Shown here piece after piece: positions 1-8,551 of a DNA stretch of 64,000 nt. Under the pieces are notes generated by a model that saw only the letters and a program-made list of their open reading frames with translations, did not search any database and was not told the origin of the DNA. A program made the position numbers and the translations under genes. Each line of letters opens with the position of its first letter. Position 1 is the first letter of the stretch. Source of the DNA: Haloarchaeobius litoreus (GTDB lineage: Archaea; Halobacteriota; Halobacteria; Halobacteriales; Natrialbaceae); assembly GCF_024495425.1 (NCBI RefSeq), contig NZ_JANHJR010000001.1, positions 434,001 to 498,000 on the forward strand. The letters are read 5' to 3'.

Positions 1-538
1 ACAGCGCGATTCGTCTGGCCAGATAGACCGTCGCGATGGACACGAGGAGCGTGTTGTTCACCGACACCGAGATCGCGTAGGCTATCGCACTGAGAACACC
101 ATACGAGATACTCTGGATCAGGTCGACGTCCGAGAGATCCGGAAGGATGTAGATTCCGAGATGGTCCACGAACTGCAGGGAGAACGCGGCGATCCACCAC
201 CATGAGAGGACCGCGAGCAGTCCGGCGAACGCTCGCCGCTTCATGCGTGCACCCTGATAGCCGCTGAAGAGGTTGCTCGTCGACTCCAGCAAGATGACGA
301 GACCGATAGACAGTGCCCAGATGCCGAGTGCGAGCGGGACGACCGACTCCCAGTAGTAATCGTACAGACTGGGCCACACGCCGTTCGTGGGCCGACTGAA
401 AATTGCGTTCGGAGCATCCGTACCGACGACGAACTGGAGGACCTCGTTGCCGTGCTCTTCGACGAGTCCTTCGAGGGGCTGGAATAGAGCCTCAACGAAG
501 TCGGTGAGGGCAGCGATTATTACTTCTTTTAGCCCCAT
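1..538 (-). CDS. Polytopic membrane protein, VirB6/TrbL-like by position (partial)
   Basis: The reading frame starts with ATG at 538 (MGLKEVIIAALTDFVEAL) and stays open to the left edge, so the C-terminus is missing. About 179 residues are visible. An amphipathic N-terminal segment is followed by at least three hydrophobic helices near residues 68-88, 100-122 and 140-170. The start codon overlaps the stop of the preceding lipoprotein gene by one base (TGATG), which indicates translational coupling. In type IV secretion-like operons a multi-pass protein in this place would be a VirB6/TrbL-type channel component. That is a positional inference; no diagnostic motif was recognised. Confidence 0.7.
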   Translation of the reverse strand, partial: MGLKEVIIAALTDFVEALFQPLEGLVEEHGNEVLQFVVGTDAPNAIFSRPTNGVWPSLYDYYWESVVPLALGIWALSIGLVILLESTSNLFSGYQGARMKRRAFAGLLAVLSWWWIAAFSLQFVDHLGIYILPDLSDVDLIQSISYGVLSAIAYAISVSVNNTLLVSIATVYLARRIAL

Positions 539-1404
539 CAGTCCTCCTCCTCCTCCTGAACGGTTTCGAGTTCCACGGTCGCTTCGCTACAGATGTGCCG
601 ATTCCAGACCCCGATTGGTTCTCCTGACGTGGTGACAGAGAGATTCCCTCGAAAATTCGGTCCGTAGGCTGTTCCCCCGATAACCTGAAACTCAATTGGT
701 CCATACGAACAGTCTTGATTCGGTGGATCGGGGAACTGTAGAGGTCGACGGAATCCGACATAGCTCTTGGATTCACCAGGAGCAATAATTACGTCCTCTG
801 GATTTTGTGGAGCCTCTAGTTGTGGAAGCGATGTTGGTTCGAAGAGAGATTCGTTCGCATCTGGATAGGGAGCATCGGCGTAGACGATATGATGAACCCA
901 AGATGGGCCAGACCCATCATTCGTGACTTCGACCGTAATGTGTCCAGTTGCTTCGGTCGTTTCTTCGTCAATCGTAGCTCTCGCATCGGTGAGGCGGAGA
1001 TCCGGCTCCAACGCCACGGGGATTCTATGGGTTTCCCCATTCGTGACGACAACGACCTCGTGCTCGCCCGGTTGATACCGGTCCTGAATCCGTCGCACAC
1101 CGGGGTCGAGTATCGGAATCCGAACGGTTGTCGTACCCGCGGTAACAGTCCTACGCGCAAACGCGGTTCCATCGGGGGCGATGAGGTTCAGCTGTGACAC
1201 ATTACTGTCTGGCTCGAGCGAGACCACTACGTCGGTTGCAGTCACCTCGACACCGGCCACTGGCGAGTCGTCTGGAACGGAAACCGACCCCGGTGACGTC
1301 GAGTTGTTAGCCGTCCCGTCGTCACTCCCGCCGAGGCAGCCCGCAAAGACCGTCCCGACGAGGCCTGCACTACTCGCGAGCAGCGCTCGACGAGACGGCG
1401 TCAT
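538..1404 (-). CDS. Tat lipoprotein of the conjugation operon
   Basis: A 288-residue exported protein. The N-terminus MTPSRRALLASSAGLVGTVFAGC has twin arginines, a hydrophobic stretch and a lipobox Cys at about residue 23, so it is probably a Tat-exported lipoprotein on the outer face of the membrane. The mature part starts with a Gly/Ser/Asp linker and continues as beta-rich sequence. The C-terminus is an acidic Glu run. The start was chosen because the signal begins there and its ATG overlaps the upstream stop as ATGA. It is the third gene of a leftward operon and may belong to the conjugation surface apparatus; the exact role is unknown. Confidence 0.8.
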   Translation of the reverse strand: MTPSRRALLASSAGLVGTVFAGCLGGSDDGTANNSTSPGSVSVPDDSPVAGVEVTATDVVVSLEPDSNVSQLNLIAPDGTAFARRTVTAGTTTVRIPILDPGVRRIQDRYQPGEHEVVVVTNGETHRIPVALEPDLRLTDARATIDEETTEATGHITVEVTNDGSGPSWVHHIVYADAPYPDANESLFEPTSLPQLEAPQNPEDVIIAPGESKSYVGFRRPLQFPDPPNQDCSYGPIEFQVIGGTAYGPNFRGNLSVTTSGEPIGVWNRHICSEATVELETVQEEEED

Positions 1405-3104
1405 CGAATCCCCCTCCAGGGTGGCCAGACACCCCAACCGGTGATTCGGTCGACGAGGAAGATACCGAGGAGGACGAGGACGAGTGGAACGCCCGCGTGG
1501 AACATGAGGTCGATGAATCCGGCGACCGAGCCAGCGACGAAGACCTGGTCGCGGTCGCCGAGGTCTTCGGCTTCGTGGTCCCACCAGGTTCCCGGGTCGT
1601 ACCGGGCGTCGTAGACTGAACGGCGGGGGAGCGTCACCTGCCCGTGTCCATGCTCGTTGGTCTGGACGGGGTGGCCGTTCACTCGAACGATACCGGTTGT
1701 CCAGTCCGTGCTGATCGGTGCGCCCGTCTCAGCGTCGACCAGCGTGACTTCGAGAGTCACGTTGTCCCCGCTCACCTCGACGATGTCGACGGTCAGGTTT
1801 CGAGGTGCCAGATCTCCCCGGTCGACCTCACTCAGCTCTCGCTCGACGGTCACTCCACGAACGAGGCCGTGGACAACGACGCTCGTTCCCGGGGACTCGT
1901 CGTCACGGACGGCGATTCGGTCGCTCGACGTGAAGGTGCCCGTTGCCACGTCGAGGTCGATCTCGTCGGGAAGCGAGGGCGCAGGCGCGGTCTGGCCATC
2001 ACTCGCGAGAACATCCACCGATCCATTGGTTGCTGTTTCTGGACCACGGGACTGCGGTGACGGGAACGCATGGACCTGCAGTGGGACCGACGGCGAGTCC
2101 ACGGTTACCGAGTGGTTCCACGCCTGCCGACGCTCCAATGTGTCCCAGTCGGAGTCTCGTGCTGAGTAATAGCCCCACGAACCGCTCACTGAGCCGTTCT
2201 CGAGCGCCAAGCCCTGCCACGGCTGGGGCGAGGTGACCCCGACGCCGAGGTCGCCGTTGGGGTACTCCACGGCGCGGACGGACGCGACCAGCTCGTACGC
2301 AGTCACGTCGGTCGAGTCGCTCACCGTAATCGTCTCGACGAACGTGGTGGCGTTCGGAACCCAGACGTCCTCACACGTCGACTCGTTGTCGGGGTCGGAA
2401 CACTGCTCGACACGGGTCTCGACCAGTTCCTCCACCGTGACGGTGATCTCGGCCTCGACCGTGAGCGTGTGCTCGGTCCCCGGCCACTCGTTTAGTTCTG
2501 CGTACGTGAGCGTGGGTGTCGCTGTCCCCTCGACCGTATCGACTGTCGTGTTGTCGACGCGGAGTCGAACTTCGCTCTCGGTGTCGACCACGCTCCAAGA
2601 TGTTCGCTCGTCGCTCGTGTTCGTCGAGGGCGGGAGCTCGACCCGATAGTCGAGAGTCGCGAACACGCTCCCCTTGGGCGCGACAAACAGCGGCGTCTCG
2701 TTGGGGGAGAGGTGCGCCCTCGTCGACGGCGAGATAGCGAACGTCCGGACGTAGGCATCCCTGACGAAGAGGCCGCGCGTGGTCGGCGTGTTCTCGGGAA
2801 CCGCCGACGTTTGCCAGTCGGTCTCGGGGAACTCCCCGTGGTCGCCGGCGTTCCACTGGTCGACCGCACGTGGTGGTGCGTCGAACGGGATATCGACGTA
2901 CGCGGCCAGTTCTGCCATCGCCGAGGCGTCCGTGGGGATGCTCCCGTTGTCCGGGTCGCCGGACCAGAGCCTGTCGAACGTGGTCTCGTTCACACCGTGG
3001 TCCGGCTGCGTGGGCGGGCCAGCGGTGGGTGCGATACTGCTTCCGGTGACGGTGAGTGCGAGCATGGTCATCGCGAGGACTGTATTGAGCGCTAGAACGC
3101 GCAA
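1401..3104 (-). CDS. Large secreted, membrane-anchored protein of the conjugation operon
   Basis: About 567 residues. With a TTG start at 3104 the N-terminus (LRVLALNTVLAMTMLALTV) forms a normal signal peptide and overlaps the upstream gene by 13 bp. The first ATG, at 3071, would cut the signal short, so the start is uncertain. The long middle is Asn-X-Thr/Ser-rich and beta-like, typical of haloarchaeal surface proteins. A hydrophobic helix near the C-terminus followed by Trp/Arg-rich residues suggests a C-terminal membrane anchor. Its stop overlaps the lipoprotein start (ATGA). It was not recognised as a named family; by position it is a structural part of the transfer machinery. Confidence 0.75.
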   Translation of the reverse strand: MRVLALNTVLAMTMLALTVTGSSIAPTAGPPTQPDHGVNETTFDRLWSGDPDNGSIPTDASAMAELAAYVDIPFDAPPRAVDQWNAGDHGEFPETDWQTSAVPENTPTTRGLFVRDAYVRTFAISPSTRAHLSPNETPLFVAPKGSVFATLDYRVELPPSTNTSDERTSWSVVDTESEVRLRVDNTTVDTVEGTATPTLTYAELNEWPGTEHTLTVEAEITVTVEELVETRVEQCSDPDNESTCEDVWVPNATTFVETITVSDSTDVTAYELVASVRAVEYPNGDLGVGVTSPQPWQGLALENGSVSGSWGYYSARDSDWDTLERRQAWNHSVTVDSPSVPLQVHAFPSPQSRGPETATNGSVDVLASDGQTAPAPSLPDEIDLDVATGTFTSSDRIAVRDDESPGTSVVVHGLVRGVTVERELSEVDRGDLAPRNLTVDIVEVSGDNVTLEVTLVDAETGAPISTDWTTGIVRVNGHPVQTNEHGHGQVTLPRRSVYDARYDPGTWWDHEAEDLGDRDQVFVAGSVAGFIDLMFHAGVPLVLVLLGIFLVDRITGWGVWPPWRGIR

Positions 3105-3484
3105 CTCGTGCCCCCCGCGACGACGTTGTTCATGATGAACTGGATGATCACGGTCGCCAGCGGTGCGACGATGATCCCCCAGATGATGCCCTGGGTGCGC
3201 ATCTCTTTGAGCTCCTTCTTCATGTCGGAGCGACGGATGATCGGCATCGAAACGGTCGCGCCGAGTGCGAGCACGCCTCCGATGAGCGGGCCGCCGAACT
3301 GGATGACCGAGAATACGTTTCGAATGGTATCGGCCATGTCGCTGGCGCAGAACTCGGCACCAGGGCCCTGGGCGATTGCGGGCGAGGTGAAGAGGGCAAC
3401 TGCGATTCCTCCCAAGACAGTCCACTTGAGAGCGGTGGTCAGTCGGTCGATACTTGTCACTATCCGTGTCTCGGGTGCGGACAT
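3092..3484 (-). CDS. VirB2/TrbC-like small membrane protein
   Basis: 130 residues from ATG 3484 (MSAPETRIV); a GTG 18 bp upstream is an alternative. An N-terminal hydrophobic signal ending in SPAIAQ is followed by a mature part with two hydrophobic segments separated by a short basic loop (RRSDMKKELKEMRTQ). This small two-helix layout after a signal peptide matches VirB2/TrbC-type pilins and the small membrane proteins that open type IV secretion-like operons. Two cysteines (near residue 47 and three residues from the end) could form a disulfide. It is the first gene of the leftward operon 3484-1. Assignment is by architecture and context, not by a unique motif. Confidence 0.7.
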   Translation of the reverse strand: MSAPETRIVTSIDRLTTALKWTVLGGIAVALFTSPAIAQGPGAEFCASDMADTIRNVFSVIQFGGPLIGGVLALGATVSMPIIRRSDMKKELKEMRTQGIIWGIIVAPLATVIIQFIMNNVVAGGTSCAF

Positions 3485-3770
3485 GGTGTTCTGGTGAAAC
3501 ACGTCTCTGCGCGGCCTGTCGTCAACCCGGAGAAGACAACGAGCAGCGCGGCGTGCTTCTTACCTATAACCTATAGCAATTAGTATTAAAACTATCTAGA
3601 TGGGCTCGGAAAATAGGTGGCGTCCCTAGAGAGTCAGTTGCGGGCTGATGACTGTCGAGATCGGCAGCAAGCGACGACGACAGGTGGGGTATACTGTGGG
3701 ATGATACCTCGCGACAGACCATGGTTGAGCAACCAACAAATCCATACTTCCCGCTCCGTGACCACTGTGC

Positions 3771-5930
3771 ATGACTACTGATTCCGGGGACAGCAGCAAC
3801 GGATTCGTCCACCTGGACTCGGAACCCATCGACGTCCTCCACGTCGACGACGATCCGCAATTTGCAGCGCTCGTTTCGGCGTTTCTCGAACGACGGGGGG
3901 AGCGGTTTCGCGTCCACACAGAGACCGATCCAGAAACGGTGCTGTCGCTGATTCAGGACGGCGAGACCGCCTTCGACTGCATCGTCAGCGACTACGACAT
4001 GCCCGGATTGGACGGGCTCGAACTCCTCGAGCAGATTCGAGTTGACCACCCGGACCTGCCGTTCGTCCTGTTCACCGGCCACGGCTCGGAAGCGATTGCG
4101 AGCGACGCGATCACCGCAGGTGTCACGGAGTACCTCCAGAAGGGTGGTGGCAGCGAGCAGTACACCGTGCTCGCCAACCGAATCCAGCAGGTCGTCGAGC
4201 GGTACTGGGCCGAGCGCTACACCGATCGCGCACGACAGGCCATCGAGACGGCACAGGGGGGTATCAACATCCTCGACGAGGACGGCCACATCCAGTACGT
4301 CAACAGGGCGGCTGCGGACCTTCTCGGGTACGAGCGTGACCAGCTACTCGGCGAGCACTGGAAGACCCTCTATCGCGATGAGGACATCACCGAGGTCTAC
4401 GATGTACTCCTCCCGCAGGCACGACAGGGCCAGTGGCAAGGGCACACCTCGTTCGAGCGCAAGGACGGGAGCGTCCTCGAGACCCATCACACGCTCACGG
4501 TCAGCGGTGACGGCTCGCTGGTCTGTACGTTCTCGCCGCTCGACGACCCCGCCACAGAACGGGCGCTCTCACTCAGAGAGCGCACGATGGACGAAGCCCC
4601 CGTCGGAATCGCCCTGTTCGACCCAGACGCCGAGGGGAACCCCATCACGTACGCGAACGACTGGTTCACCGAGCTCACCGGCTACGACCGAGCCGACGTC
4701 ATCGGGCGTGACTGGCTCTTCCTGCAGGGCGAGGACATGGGCGACGACGCCATGGCCGAACTCGAATCCGCCATCCGGAACCACGGTCGAACGACCGTGG
4801 AGATGCGGAACCATCGTGCGGACGGGGCGGCGTTCTGGAACCGGGTCAGACTCGCCCCGGTGTTCGATTCCGATGGTGAGCTGGCTCACTTCGTCAGCTT
4901 CCACGACGACGTGACGGAGCGAAAGACCGCCGAAGAGCGACTCCGCGCCAGTAGGGCCCGACTCGAAGCGGTGTTCGAGGGCTCGCCCGACATGATCGTG
5001 ATCCACGACGCCGACGGCGTCATCCACGACGTCAACCAGCAGTCGTGCGAGAAACTCGGCTACACAGAATCCGAACTCGTCGGGAAGAAGGTGTGTGAGA
5101 TCGACGTCACAGCCGACCGAGAGCGCGCACATGCGTTCTGGAAGGACCTGCCGACGAACAGTCCACGCCGCTTCGAGGGCGAGCTCCAGCGGGCCGACGG
5201 CGAGACCATTCCGGTCGAGGTCCACCTGACTCGACTCGACCTCGATGGGAAGGACCGGTTCGTCGCGATGGACCGCGACATCAGCGAGCAGAAGGCATAC
5301 GAGGAGGAGCTCGTCCGCCAGAACGAACGTCTCGACCGCTTCACGAGCGCCGTCAGTCACGATCTCAGGAACCCGCTCCAGCTCGCGCGGGGCCGCTTCG
5401 AACTGCTCGAAGAAGAGTGCACCAGCGAGCACACCGAGGATATCGAATTCGCGTTGGACCGCATGGACACGCTCATCGATGACCTGCTCGCCTTCGCTCG
5501 CTTCGGTGACGAGGCGATGGAGGTCGAGCCCGTGGACCTCTCCGAGCTCGTCCGAACGTGCTGGACGACAGTCGAGACGGCCGACGCGACGCTCATCGTG
5601 GGGACGGAACGCTCCGTGGATGCTGATAGGGACCGGCTCCAGCAGCTGTTCGAGAACCTCATCCGAAACAGCGTCGAGCACGGTGGGCGAGACATCACCG
5701 TGACCGTCGGCGACACCGAGGCCGGGTTCTACGTCGCGGACGATGGCCCGGGGATTCCGGCGTCAGAACGGGACGACGTGTTCGAGGCGGGCTACTCGAC
5801 GGCGGAAGCAGGGACCGGCTTCGGGCTGAACATCGTCAAGGAGATGGTCGACGCACACGACTGGACGGTTCGAATCTCAGAGAGCGACGATGGGGGTGCG
5901 CGCTTCGATGTGCGTACAGAGTCCGCCTGA
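3771..5930 (+). CDS. Hybrid sensor histidine kinase (REC-PAS-PAS-PAS-HisKA-HATPase)
   Basis: 719 residues, probably cytoplasmic because no membrane helix is seen. The N-terminal receiver domain (about 20-140) has the acidic pocket D26-D28, the phospho-acceptor D74 in IVSDYDMPG and K124. Three PAS domains follow (about 155-270, 275-390 and 395-510). The HisKA H-box reads AVSHDLRNPLQLARG. The ATPase part has the N-box ENLIRNSVEHGG, the G1 box ADDGPGIP and the G2 box GTGFGLNIVKEM. It should autophosphorylate on histidine in response to a cytoplasmic or redox-type signal. No cognate output regulator is adjacent. Such kinases are common haloarchaeal genes and may simply be cargo of the element. 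Confidence 0.93.
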   Translation: MTTDSGDSSNGFVHLDSEPIDVLHVDDDPQFAALVSAFLERRGERFRVHTETDPETVLSLIQDGETAFDCIVSDYDMPGLDGLELLEQIRVDHPDLPFVLFTGHGSEAIASDAITAGVTEYLQKGGGSEQYTVLANRIQQVVERYWAERYTDRARQAIETAQGGINILDEDGHIQYVNRAAADLLGYERDQLLGEHWKTLYRDEDITEVYDVLLPQARQGQWQGHTSFERKDGSVLETHHTLTVSGDGSLVCTFSPLDDPATERALSLRERTMDEAPVGIALFDPDAEGNPITYANDWFTELTGYDRADVIGRDWLFLQGEDMGDDAMAELESAIRNHGRTTVEMRNHRADGAAFWNRVRLAPVFDSDGELAHFVSFHDDVTERKTAEERLRASRARLEAVFEGSPDMIVIHDADGVIHDVNQQSCEKLGYTESELVGKKVCEIDVTADRERAHAFWKDLPTNSPRRFEGELQRADGETIPVEVHLTRLDLDGKDRFVAMDRDISEQKAYEEELVRQNERLDRFTSAVSHDLRNPLQLARGRFELLEEECTSEHTEDIEFALDRMDTLIDDLLAFARFGDEAMEVEPVDLSELVRTCWTTVETADATLIVGTERSVDADRDRLQQLFENLIRNSVEHGGRDITVTVGDTEAGFYVADDGPGIPASERDDVFEAGYSTAEAGTGFGLNIVKEMVDAHDWTVRISESDDGGARFDVRTESA

Positions 5931-6139
5931 ATCTCACCGAACTCGATATCGCTCCACATCGACGTCACGACTCCCGCGTCGACGGAGCCTGCGCCATCAG
6001 AGTCCAGCATTAGCGTCCCGGAATGGAGTCGACGGATGGAGGCAAATCTGGAATCGGGGTGGTGTCACGGTCTCTCCACTCGTTTCGGTAGCGTTCTTCA
6101 TCGGCGACGGTGAATCGATAGTCGAGTTCGCCGTCGGAG

Positions 6140-6700
6140 TCAATCGACGAGGTACTGCTGGCGAAGCTGAGCGACATACCCTGCATCCCAGCTCTTGGTT
6201 TCGACGTAGTAGCTGAGTGCAGCCGCAACGTATTCCGAGGGAAGGATTCCGTGGGTAGCGAGCGTACAGAGAACGTGCGGCGTCGTAAAGAGCGTATTCC
6301 GGTCGTCGAGGGCGAGGGCGACGAAGAGGTAGTTCGTCGTGTTGAACTCGTCGGTGATGAACAGGTTGGCCGCCAGTTCGTTGGCCAGCCAGATACCTTC
6401 GGATTCGCCACGGTCGAGCCCGTATCCGAGTGGATCGTCGTACTGCTCGTCGACATCGTGCGTGGTCAGGTGCTGTGCAGCCTGCAAGACGAGGTCGGCG
6501 GCTGCAGACAGGAGATCACCGTTCCCTGTCGCCTCGCCGAGTTCTCCGAGAACGCTCGCAGGTATGTGGACGTCGTACGCGGTGAGAAGTGCTTTGAGCG
6601 GGTCTGCTCCGGTAGGGGCCTTCGGTCGGCCGTCAACGACTGGTGTTGCGAGGTTCAACAGAACGTTGGTGTCGACGACAGCGAGCGCCTTCTCCGACAT
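6140..6700 (-). CDS. PIN-domain protein, probable VapC-type toxin
   Basis: 186 residues. The N-terminal VVDTNVLLNL places the first PIN metal ligand at D10. Further acidic residues of the fold appear in GESEGIWLANEL and in LFITDEFNT. Members of the family are Mg-dependent RNases. The start lies 2 bp after the stop of the upstream ribbon-helix-helix-like gene, the usual antitoxin-toxin arrangement. At 186 residues it is longer than typical VapC (about 130), with an insert after the first strand and a C-terminal extension. The reading frame is intact. Confidence 0.82.
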   Translation of the reverse strand: MSEKALAVVDTNVLLNLATPVVDGRPKAPTGADPLKALLTAYDVHIPASVLGELGEATGNGDLLSAAADLVLQAAQHLTTHDVDEQYDDPLGYGLDRGESEGIWLANELAANLFITDEFNTTNYLFVALALDDRNTLFTTPHVLCTLATHGILPSEYVAAALSYYVETKSWDAGYVAQLRQQYLVD

Positions 6701-6702
6701 CG

Positions 6703-7077
6703 TCAGGCGTTCGACTCTTCATCCGTCCATTCTGGAACGTCACCGTCGTAGAAGTCCTCATCGCTCGGAAGACCGTCACCGAGCCGAGGCTCGGTTGGTG
6801 TCCGGTCGATTGAGGACCGGAGAAGCTTCATTCGCATTGCTTCTTCGCGTCCGAGGATTGCCTCAACTGTCTCGTAGTCGACCCGGCCCTGATAGTAGGC
6901 GTCGCCGAGACGGCGACGGAACTCTGTGTCGTTCGCGAGTTCCTCGAGTTCGTCTTCGAGGGCATCAATGAGCAGACGTGTCCGAGAGATATCGAGGATT
7001 TCGACGACGCTATCGGCACGTTCGACGAGCGATTTCGGGGCGTTGAAATCGACTCGTGTTTTCTCTTCGGCCATCAT
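6703..7077 (-). CDS. Ribbon-helix-helix-like antitoxin of the PIN pair
   Basis: 124 residues from ATG 7077 (MMAEEKTRVDF); a second ATG three bases on is equally possible. The N-terminal part KTRVDFNAPKSLVERADSV has the beta-strand plus helix pattern of a ribbon-helix-helix DNA-binding domain. The acidic C-terminus (GDVPEWTDEES) is suitable for binding a toxin. A TATA box about 23 bp upstream and a palindrome over the expected transcription start support a leaderless, autorepressed transcript. The PIN gene follows after 2 bp. Confidence 0.8.
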   Translation of the reverse strand: MMAEEKTRVDFNAPKSLVERADSVVEILDISRTRLLIDALEDELEELANDTEFRRRLGDAYYQGRVDYETVEAILGREEAMRMKLLRSSIDRTPTEPRLGDGLPSDEDFYDGDVPEWTDEESNA

Positions 7078-7079
7078 CC

Positions 7080-7105
7080 ATGTGTAGAACCTACACATAT
7101 TAAAC
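7080..7105 (-). promoter_or_regulatory. TATA box plus palindromic operator of the PIN toxin-antitoxin pair
   Basis: TGTGTAG and CTACACA (7081-7087 and 7091-7097) form a perfect inverted repeat with a 3-bp spacer, and one more A/T pair extends it to 8 bp per arm. On the minus strand the TATA-like TTTAATAT (7097-7104) lies just upstream and the antitoxin ATG just downstream. The palindrome therefore covers the expected transcription start, where an autorepressing antitoxin would bind. Confidence 0.65.
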
Positions 7106-7116
7106 TTCGTGGGTGG

Positions 7117-7605
7117 TCAGTAGTGCACGTCGGCCGGCACGATCCACAGCTCGCGCGTGTCCAGTACCCGCTCCAGATGGTCAGGATCGCGAATCCCGTC
7201 CCCGTGTCGGTCGTAGAGGTACAGCGAGGGTCCGTGGTACGCGCCGAGGTTGTAGCAGGCGTGGCGAATCAGGTTCCTATCGCGCATGACGTCCGCAGTG
7301 CTGTACTCACAGATCGATTCTCGAATCTTCTCCAAGTTCCGCTCGAACTCGGCGACGGTCGCGTTCCAGCCGCGTTCGAGGAGCGCTTGACCCTCCATTG
7401 AATCGACTCGAGCCGCGACGGGCAGGTCGCCCCACCGGTCTCGGCCGGCAGTCGAGTGACCGTCCATGTCGAACGTGACGTAGTAGTCGAAGACGGCCGC
7501 GTCGTGTGGGGTCGCACCCACGAGTCGGTCGAACGTCATCCTCGCTTCCGCGAGCGCGCTATCTTCGGTCGGTGCCTCGACGAGTGCGTAGATCAACTGG
7601 TGCAT
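7117..7605 (-). CDS. Conserved-looking cytoplasmic protein of unknown function
   Basis: 162 residues starting MHQLIYALVEAPTED. No signal peptide, membrane helix or metal motif is visible. The sequence is rich in Tyr, His and acidic residues, with a hydrophobic N-terminal strand and a central helical stretch (EFERNLEKIRESICEY). The even codon use and haloarchaeal amino-acid composition make it a credible gene. It sits between the PIN pair and the SWIM gene, all read leftward. No family was recognised. Confidence 0.7.
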   Translation of the reverse strand: MHQLIYALVEAPTEDSALAEARMTFDRLVGATPHDAAVFDYYVTFDMDGHSTAGRDRWGDLPVAARVDSMEGQALLERGWNATVAEFERNLEKIRESICEYSTADVMRDRNLIRHACYNLGAYHGPSLYLYDRHGDGIRDPDHLERVLDTRELWIVPADVHY

Positions 7606-7694
7606 TGTCGGACCTCGCCAGCACGCCCTCTACCCACAGGGTCGATCAGTCGCGCTGGCACCCGGTGCCAGCGCCACAAACTGGCTGCGGTCGC

Positions 7695-8138
7695 TCAGTC
7701 GAACAGCGACTCGTTCTCGAACTCTCGCTCACCGTCACGGAAGCACGGCCAACATGGCACGCCATCCGGGAGCGCACTACAGTCGCAGTCGTCTTCGTCG
7801 ACGAGCTCGGCCTCCGAGTTCTCGGCCGGAACCAGGCCGCCATCGGTCGCGACGGCATTCTGTCGTGCAGCTCCGAGGACCGGGCCACGGATCGCGATGG
7901 CGACGCGGTGCTTGCACGCGCCGTCGAAGCGTTCGTCGGCTGGGCAGCTACACGACTTCGGGAGTCCGTCGACAACACGAACCAGATAGCGATGGTTCCT
8001 CGGGTCGGCGTGGCTGCAGTTGGTCACGAGCACGCCCTCGGGGATGAGTGCGAACTCGAACGCTTCGTACTCGGCACGCCGACGTACGCGCTTGGTGAAC
8101 TCGAGTCTCGTCAGTGGATGCGTTTCGTTGGTGGAAAT
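7695..8138 (-). CDS. SWIM zinc-finger protein, start uncertain
   Basis: The frame carries the SWIM zinc-binding pattern C-x-C...C-x-H (SCSCPADERFDGACKHRVA), known in DNA- or protein-binding proteins often linked to recombination. A second Cys cluster (DCDCSALPDGVPCWPC) lies near the C-terminus. The conserved N-terminal part THPLTRLEFTKRVRRRAEYE has no ATG, GTG or TTG in frame. The frame opens just after a stop with an ATT at 8138, while a GTG at 8148 sits one base out of frame. The first conventional in-frame start is GTG 8033, which would drop the conserved N-terminus. A one-base insertion near the start, or an unusual start codon, are both possible. Confidence 0.62.
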   Translation of the reverse strand: MSTNETHPLTRLEFTKRVRRRAEYEAFEFALIPEGVLVTNCSHADPRNHRYLVRVVDGLPKSCSCPADERFDGACKHRVAIAIRGPVLGAARQNAVATDGGLVPAENSEAELVDEDDCDCSALPDGVPCWPCFRDGEREFENESLFD

Positions 8139-8144
8139 CAGTAC

Positions 8145-8172
8145 TCACCTCACCCCGCAGGTGAACATAAAC
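8145..8172 (-). promoter_or_regulatory. Promoter with shared palindrome, copy 1 (SWIM gene)
   Basis: On the minus strand a TTTATG TATA-like element (8166-8172) is followed by a palindrome, TCACCT at 8145-8150 and AGGTGA at 8159-8164. The core GGGGTGAGG is shared with four other promoters of this element. Confidence 0.6.
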
Positions 8173-8263
8173 CGGGGCTGCGACGAACCTCTCAGTCGGT
8201 GCGAAGTATACAACGCGACCGTCAAGCCCATGGTTCAATGATTTCGGTGAGAAAATAAGGCCC

Positions 8264-8551
8264 TCAATCGTCAGCAGTGTAGGCTCCACTCCGATGTTCG
8301 ATTCGGTGGACTTCCAGAACGTGTCCTTGGTGATTCAACACACAGGCAAGACGATATTGTCCGACACGCAGTTTGTCGAAGGGTCCGCCTGTGAGTGGTT
8401 CGAGGTAATCCGCGGGTTCACGCCACTCGGAGTCAACTACTTCGTCTAGCTTCGAAACGATACGATCCTGGATATGAGGATCCTGACGGTTAAACTGTGC
8501 AGCAGCTTACTGAGTGAACTTCCACGTCCACTTGTCATCTTCAGCGGTCAT
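8264..8551 (-). pseudogene. RelE/ParE-type toxin gene with an in-frame stop
   Basis: Reading left from ATG 8551 gives MTAEDDKWTWKFTQ, then TAA at 8507-8509, then the same frame continues to TGA at 8264. The remainder includes QDRIVSKLDEVVDSEW, KLRVGQYRLACVL and VLEVHRIEHRSGAY, typical of RelE/ParE ribosome- or gyrase-directed toxins (about 90 residues). No alternative start lies soon after the stop, so the toxin is probably silenced by one nonsense change. The ATG overlaps the upstream antitoxin by 11 bp, as in intact relBE pairs. Confidence 0.78.

Noticed and set aside
3564-4289. Leftward 241-codon frame opposite the histidine kinase
   Set aside because: It runs antisense to clear receiver and PAS motifs; high GC keeps the antisense frame open.
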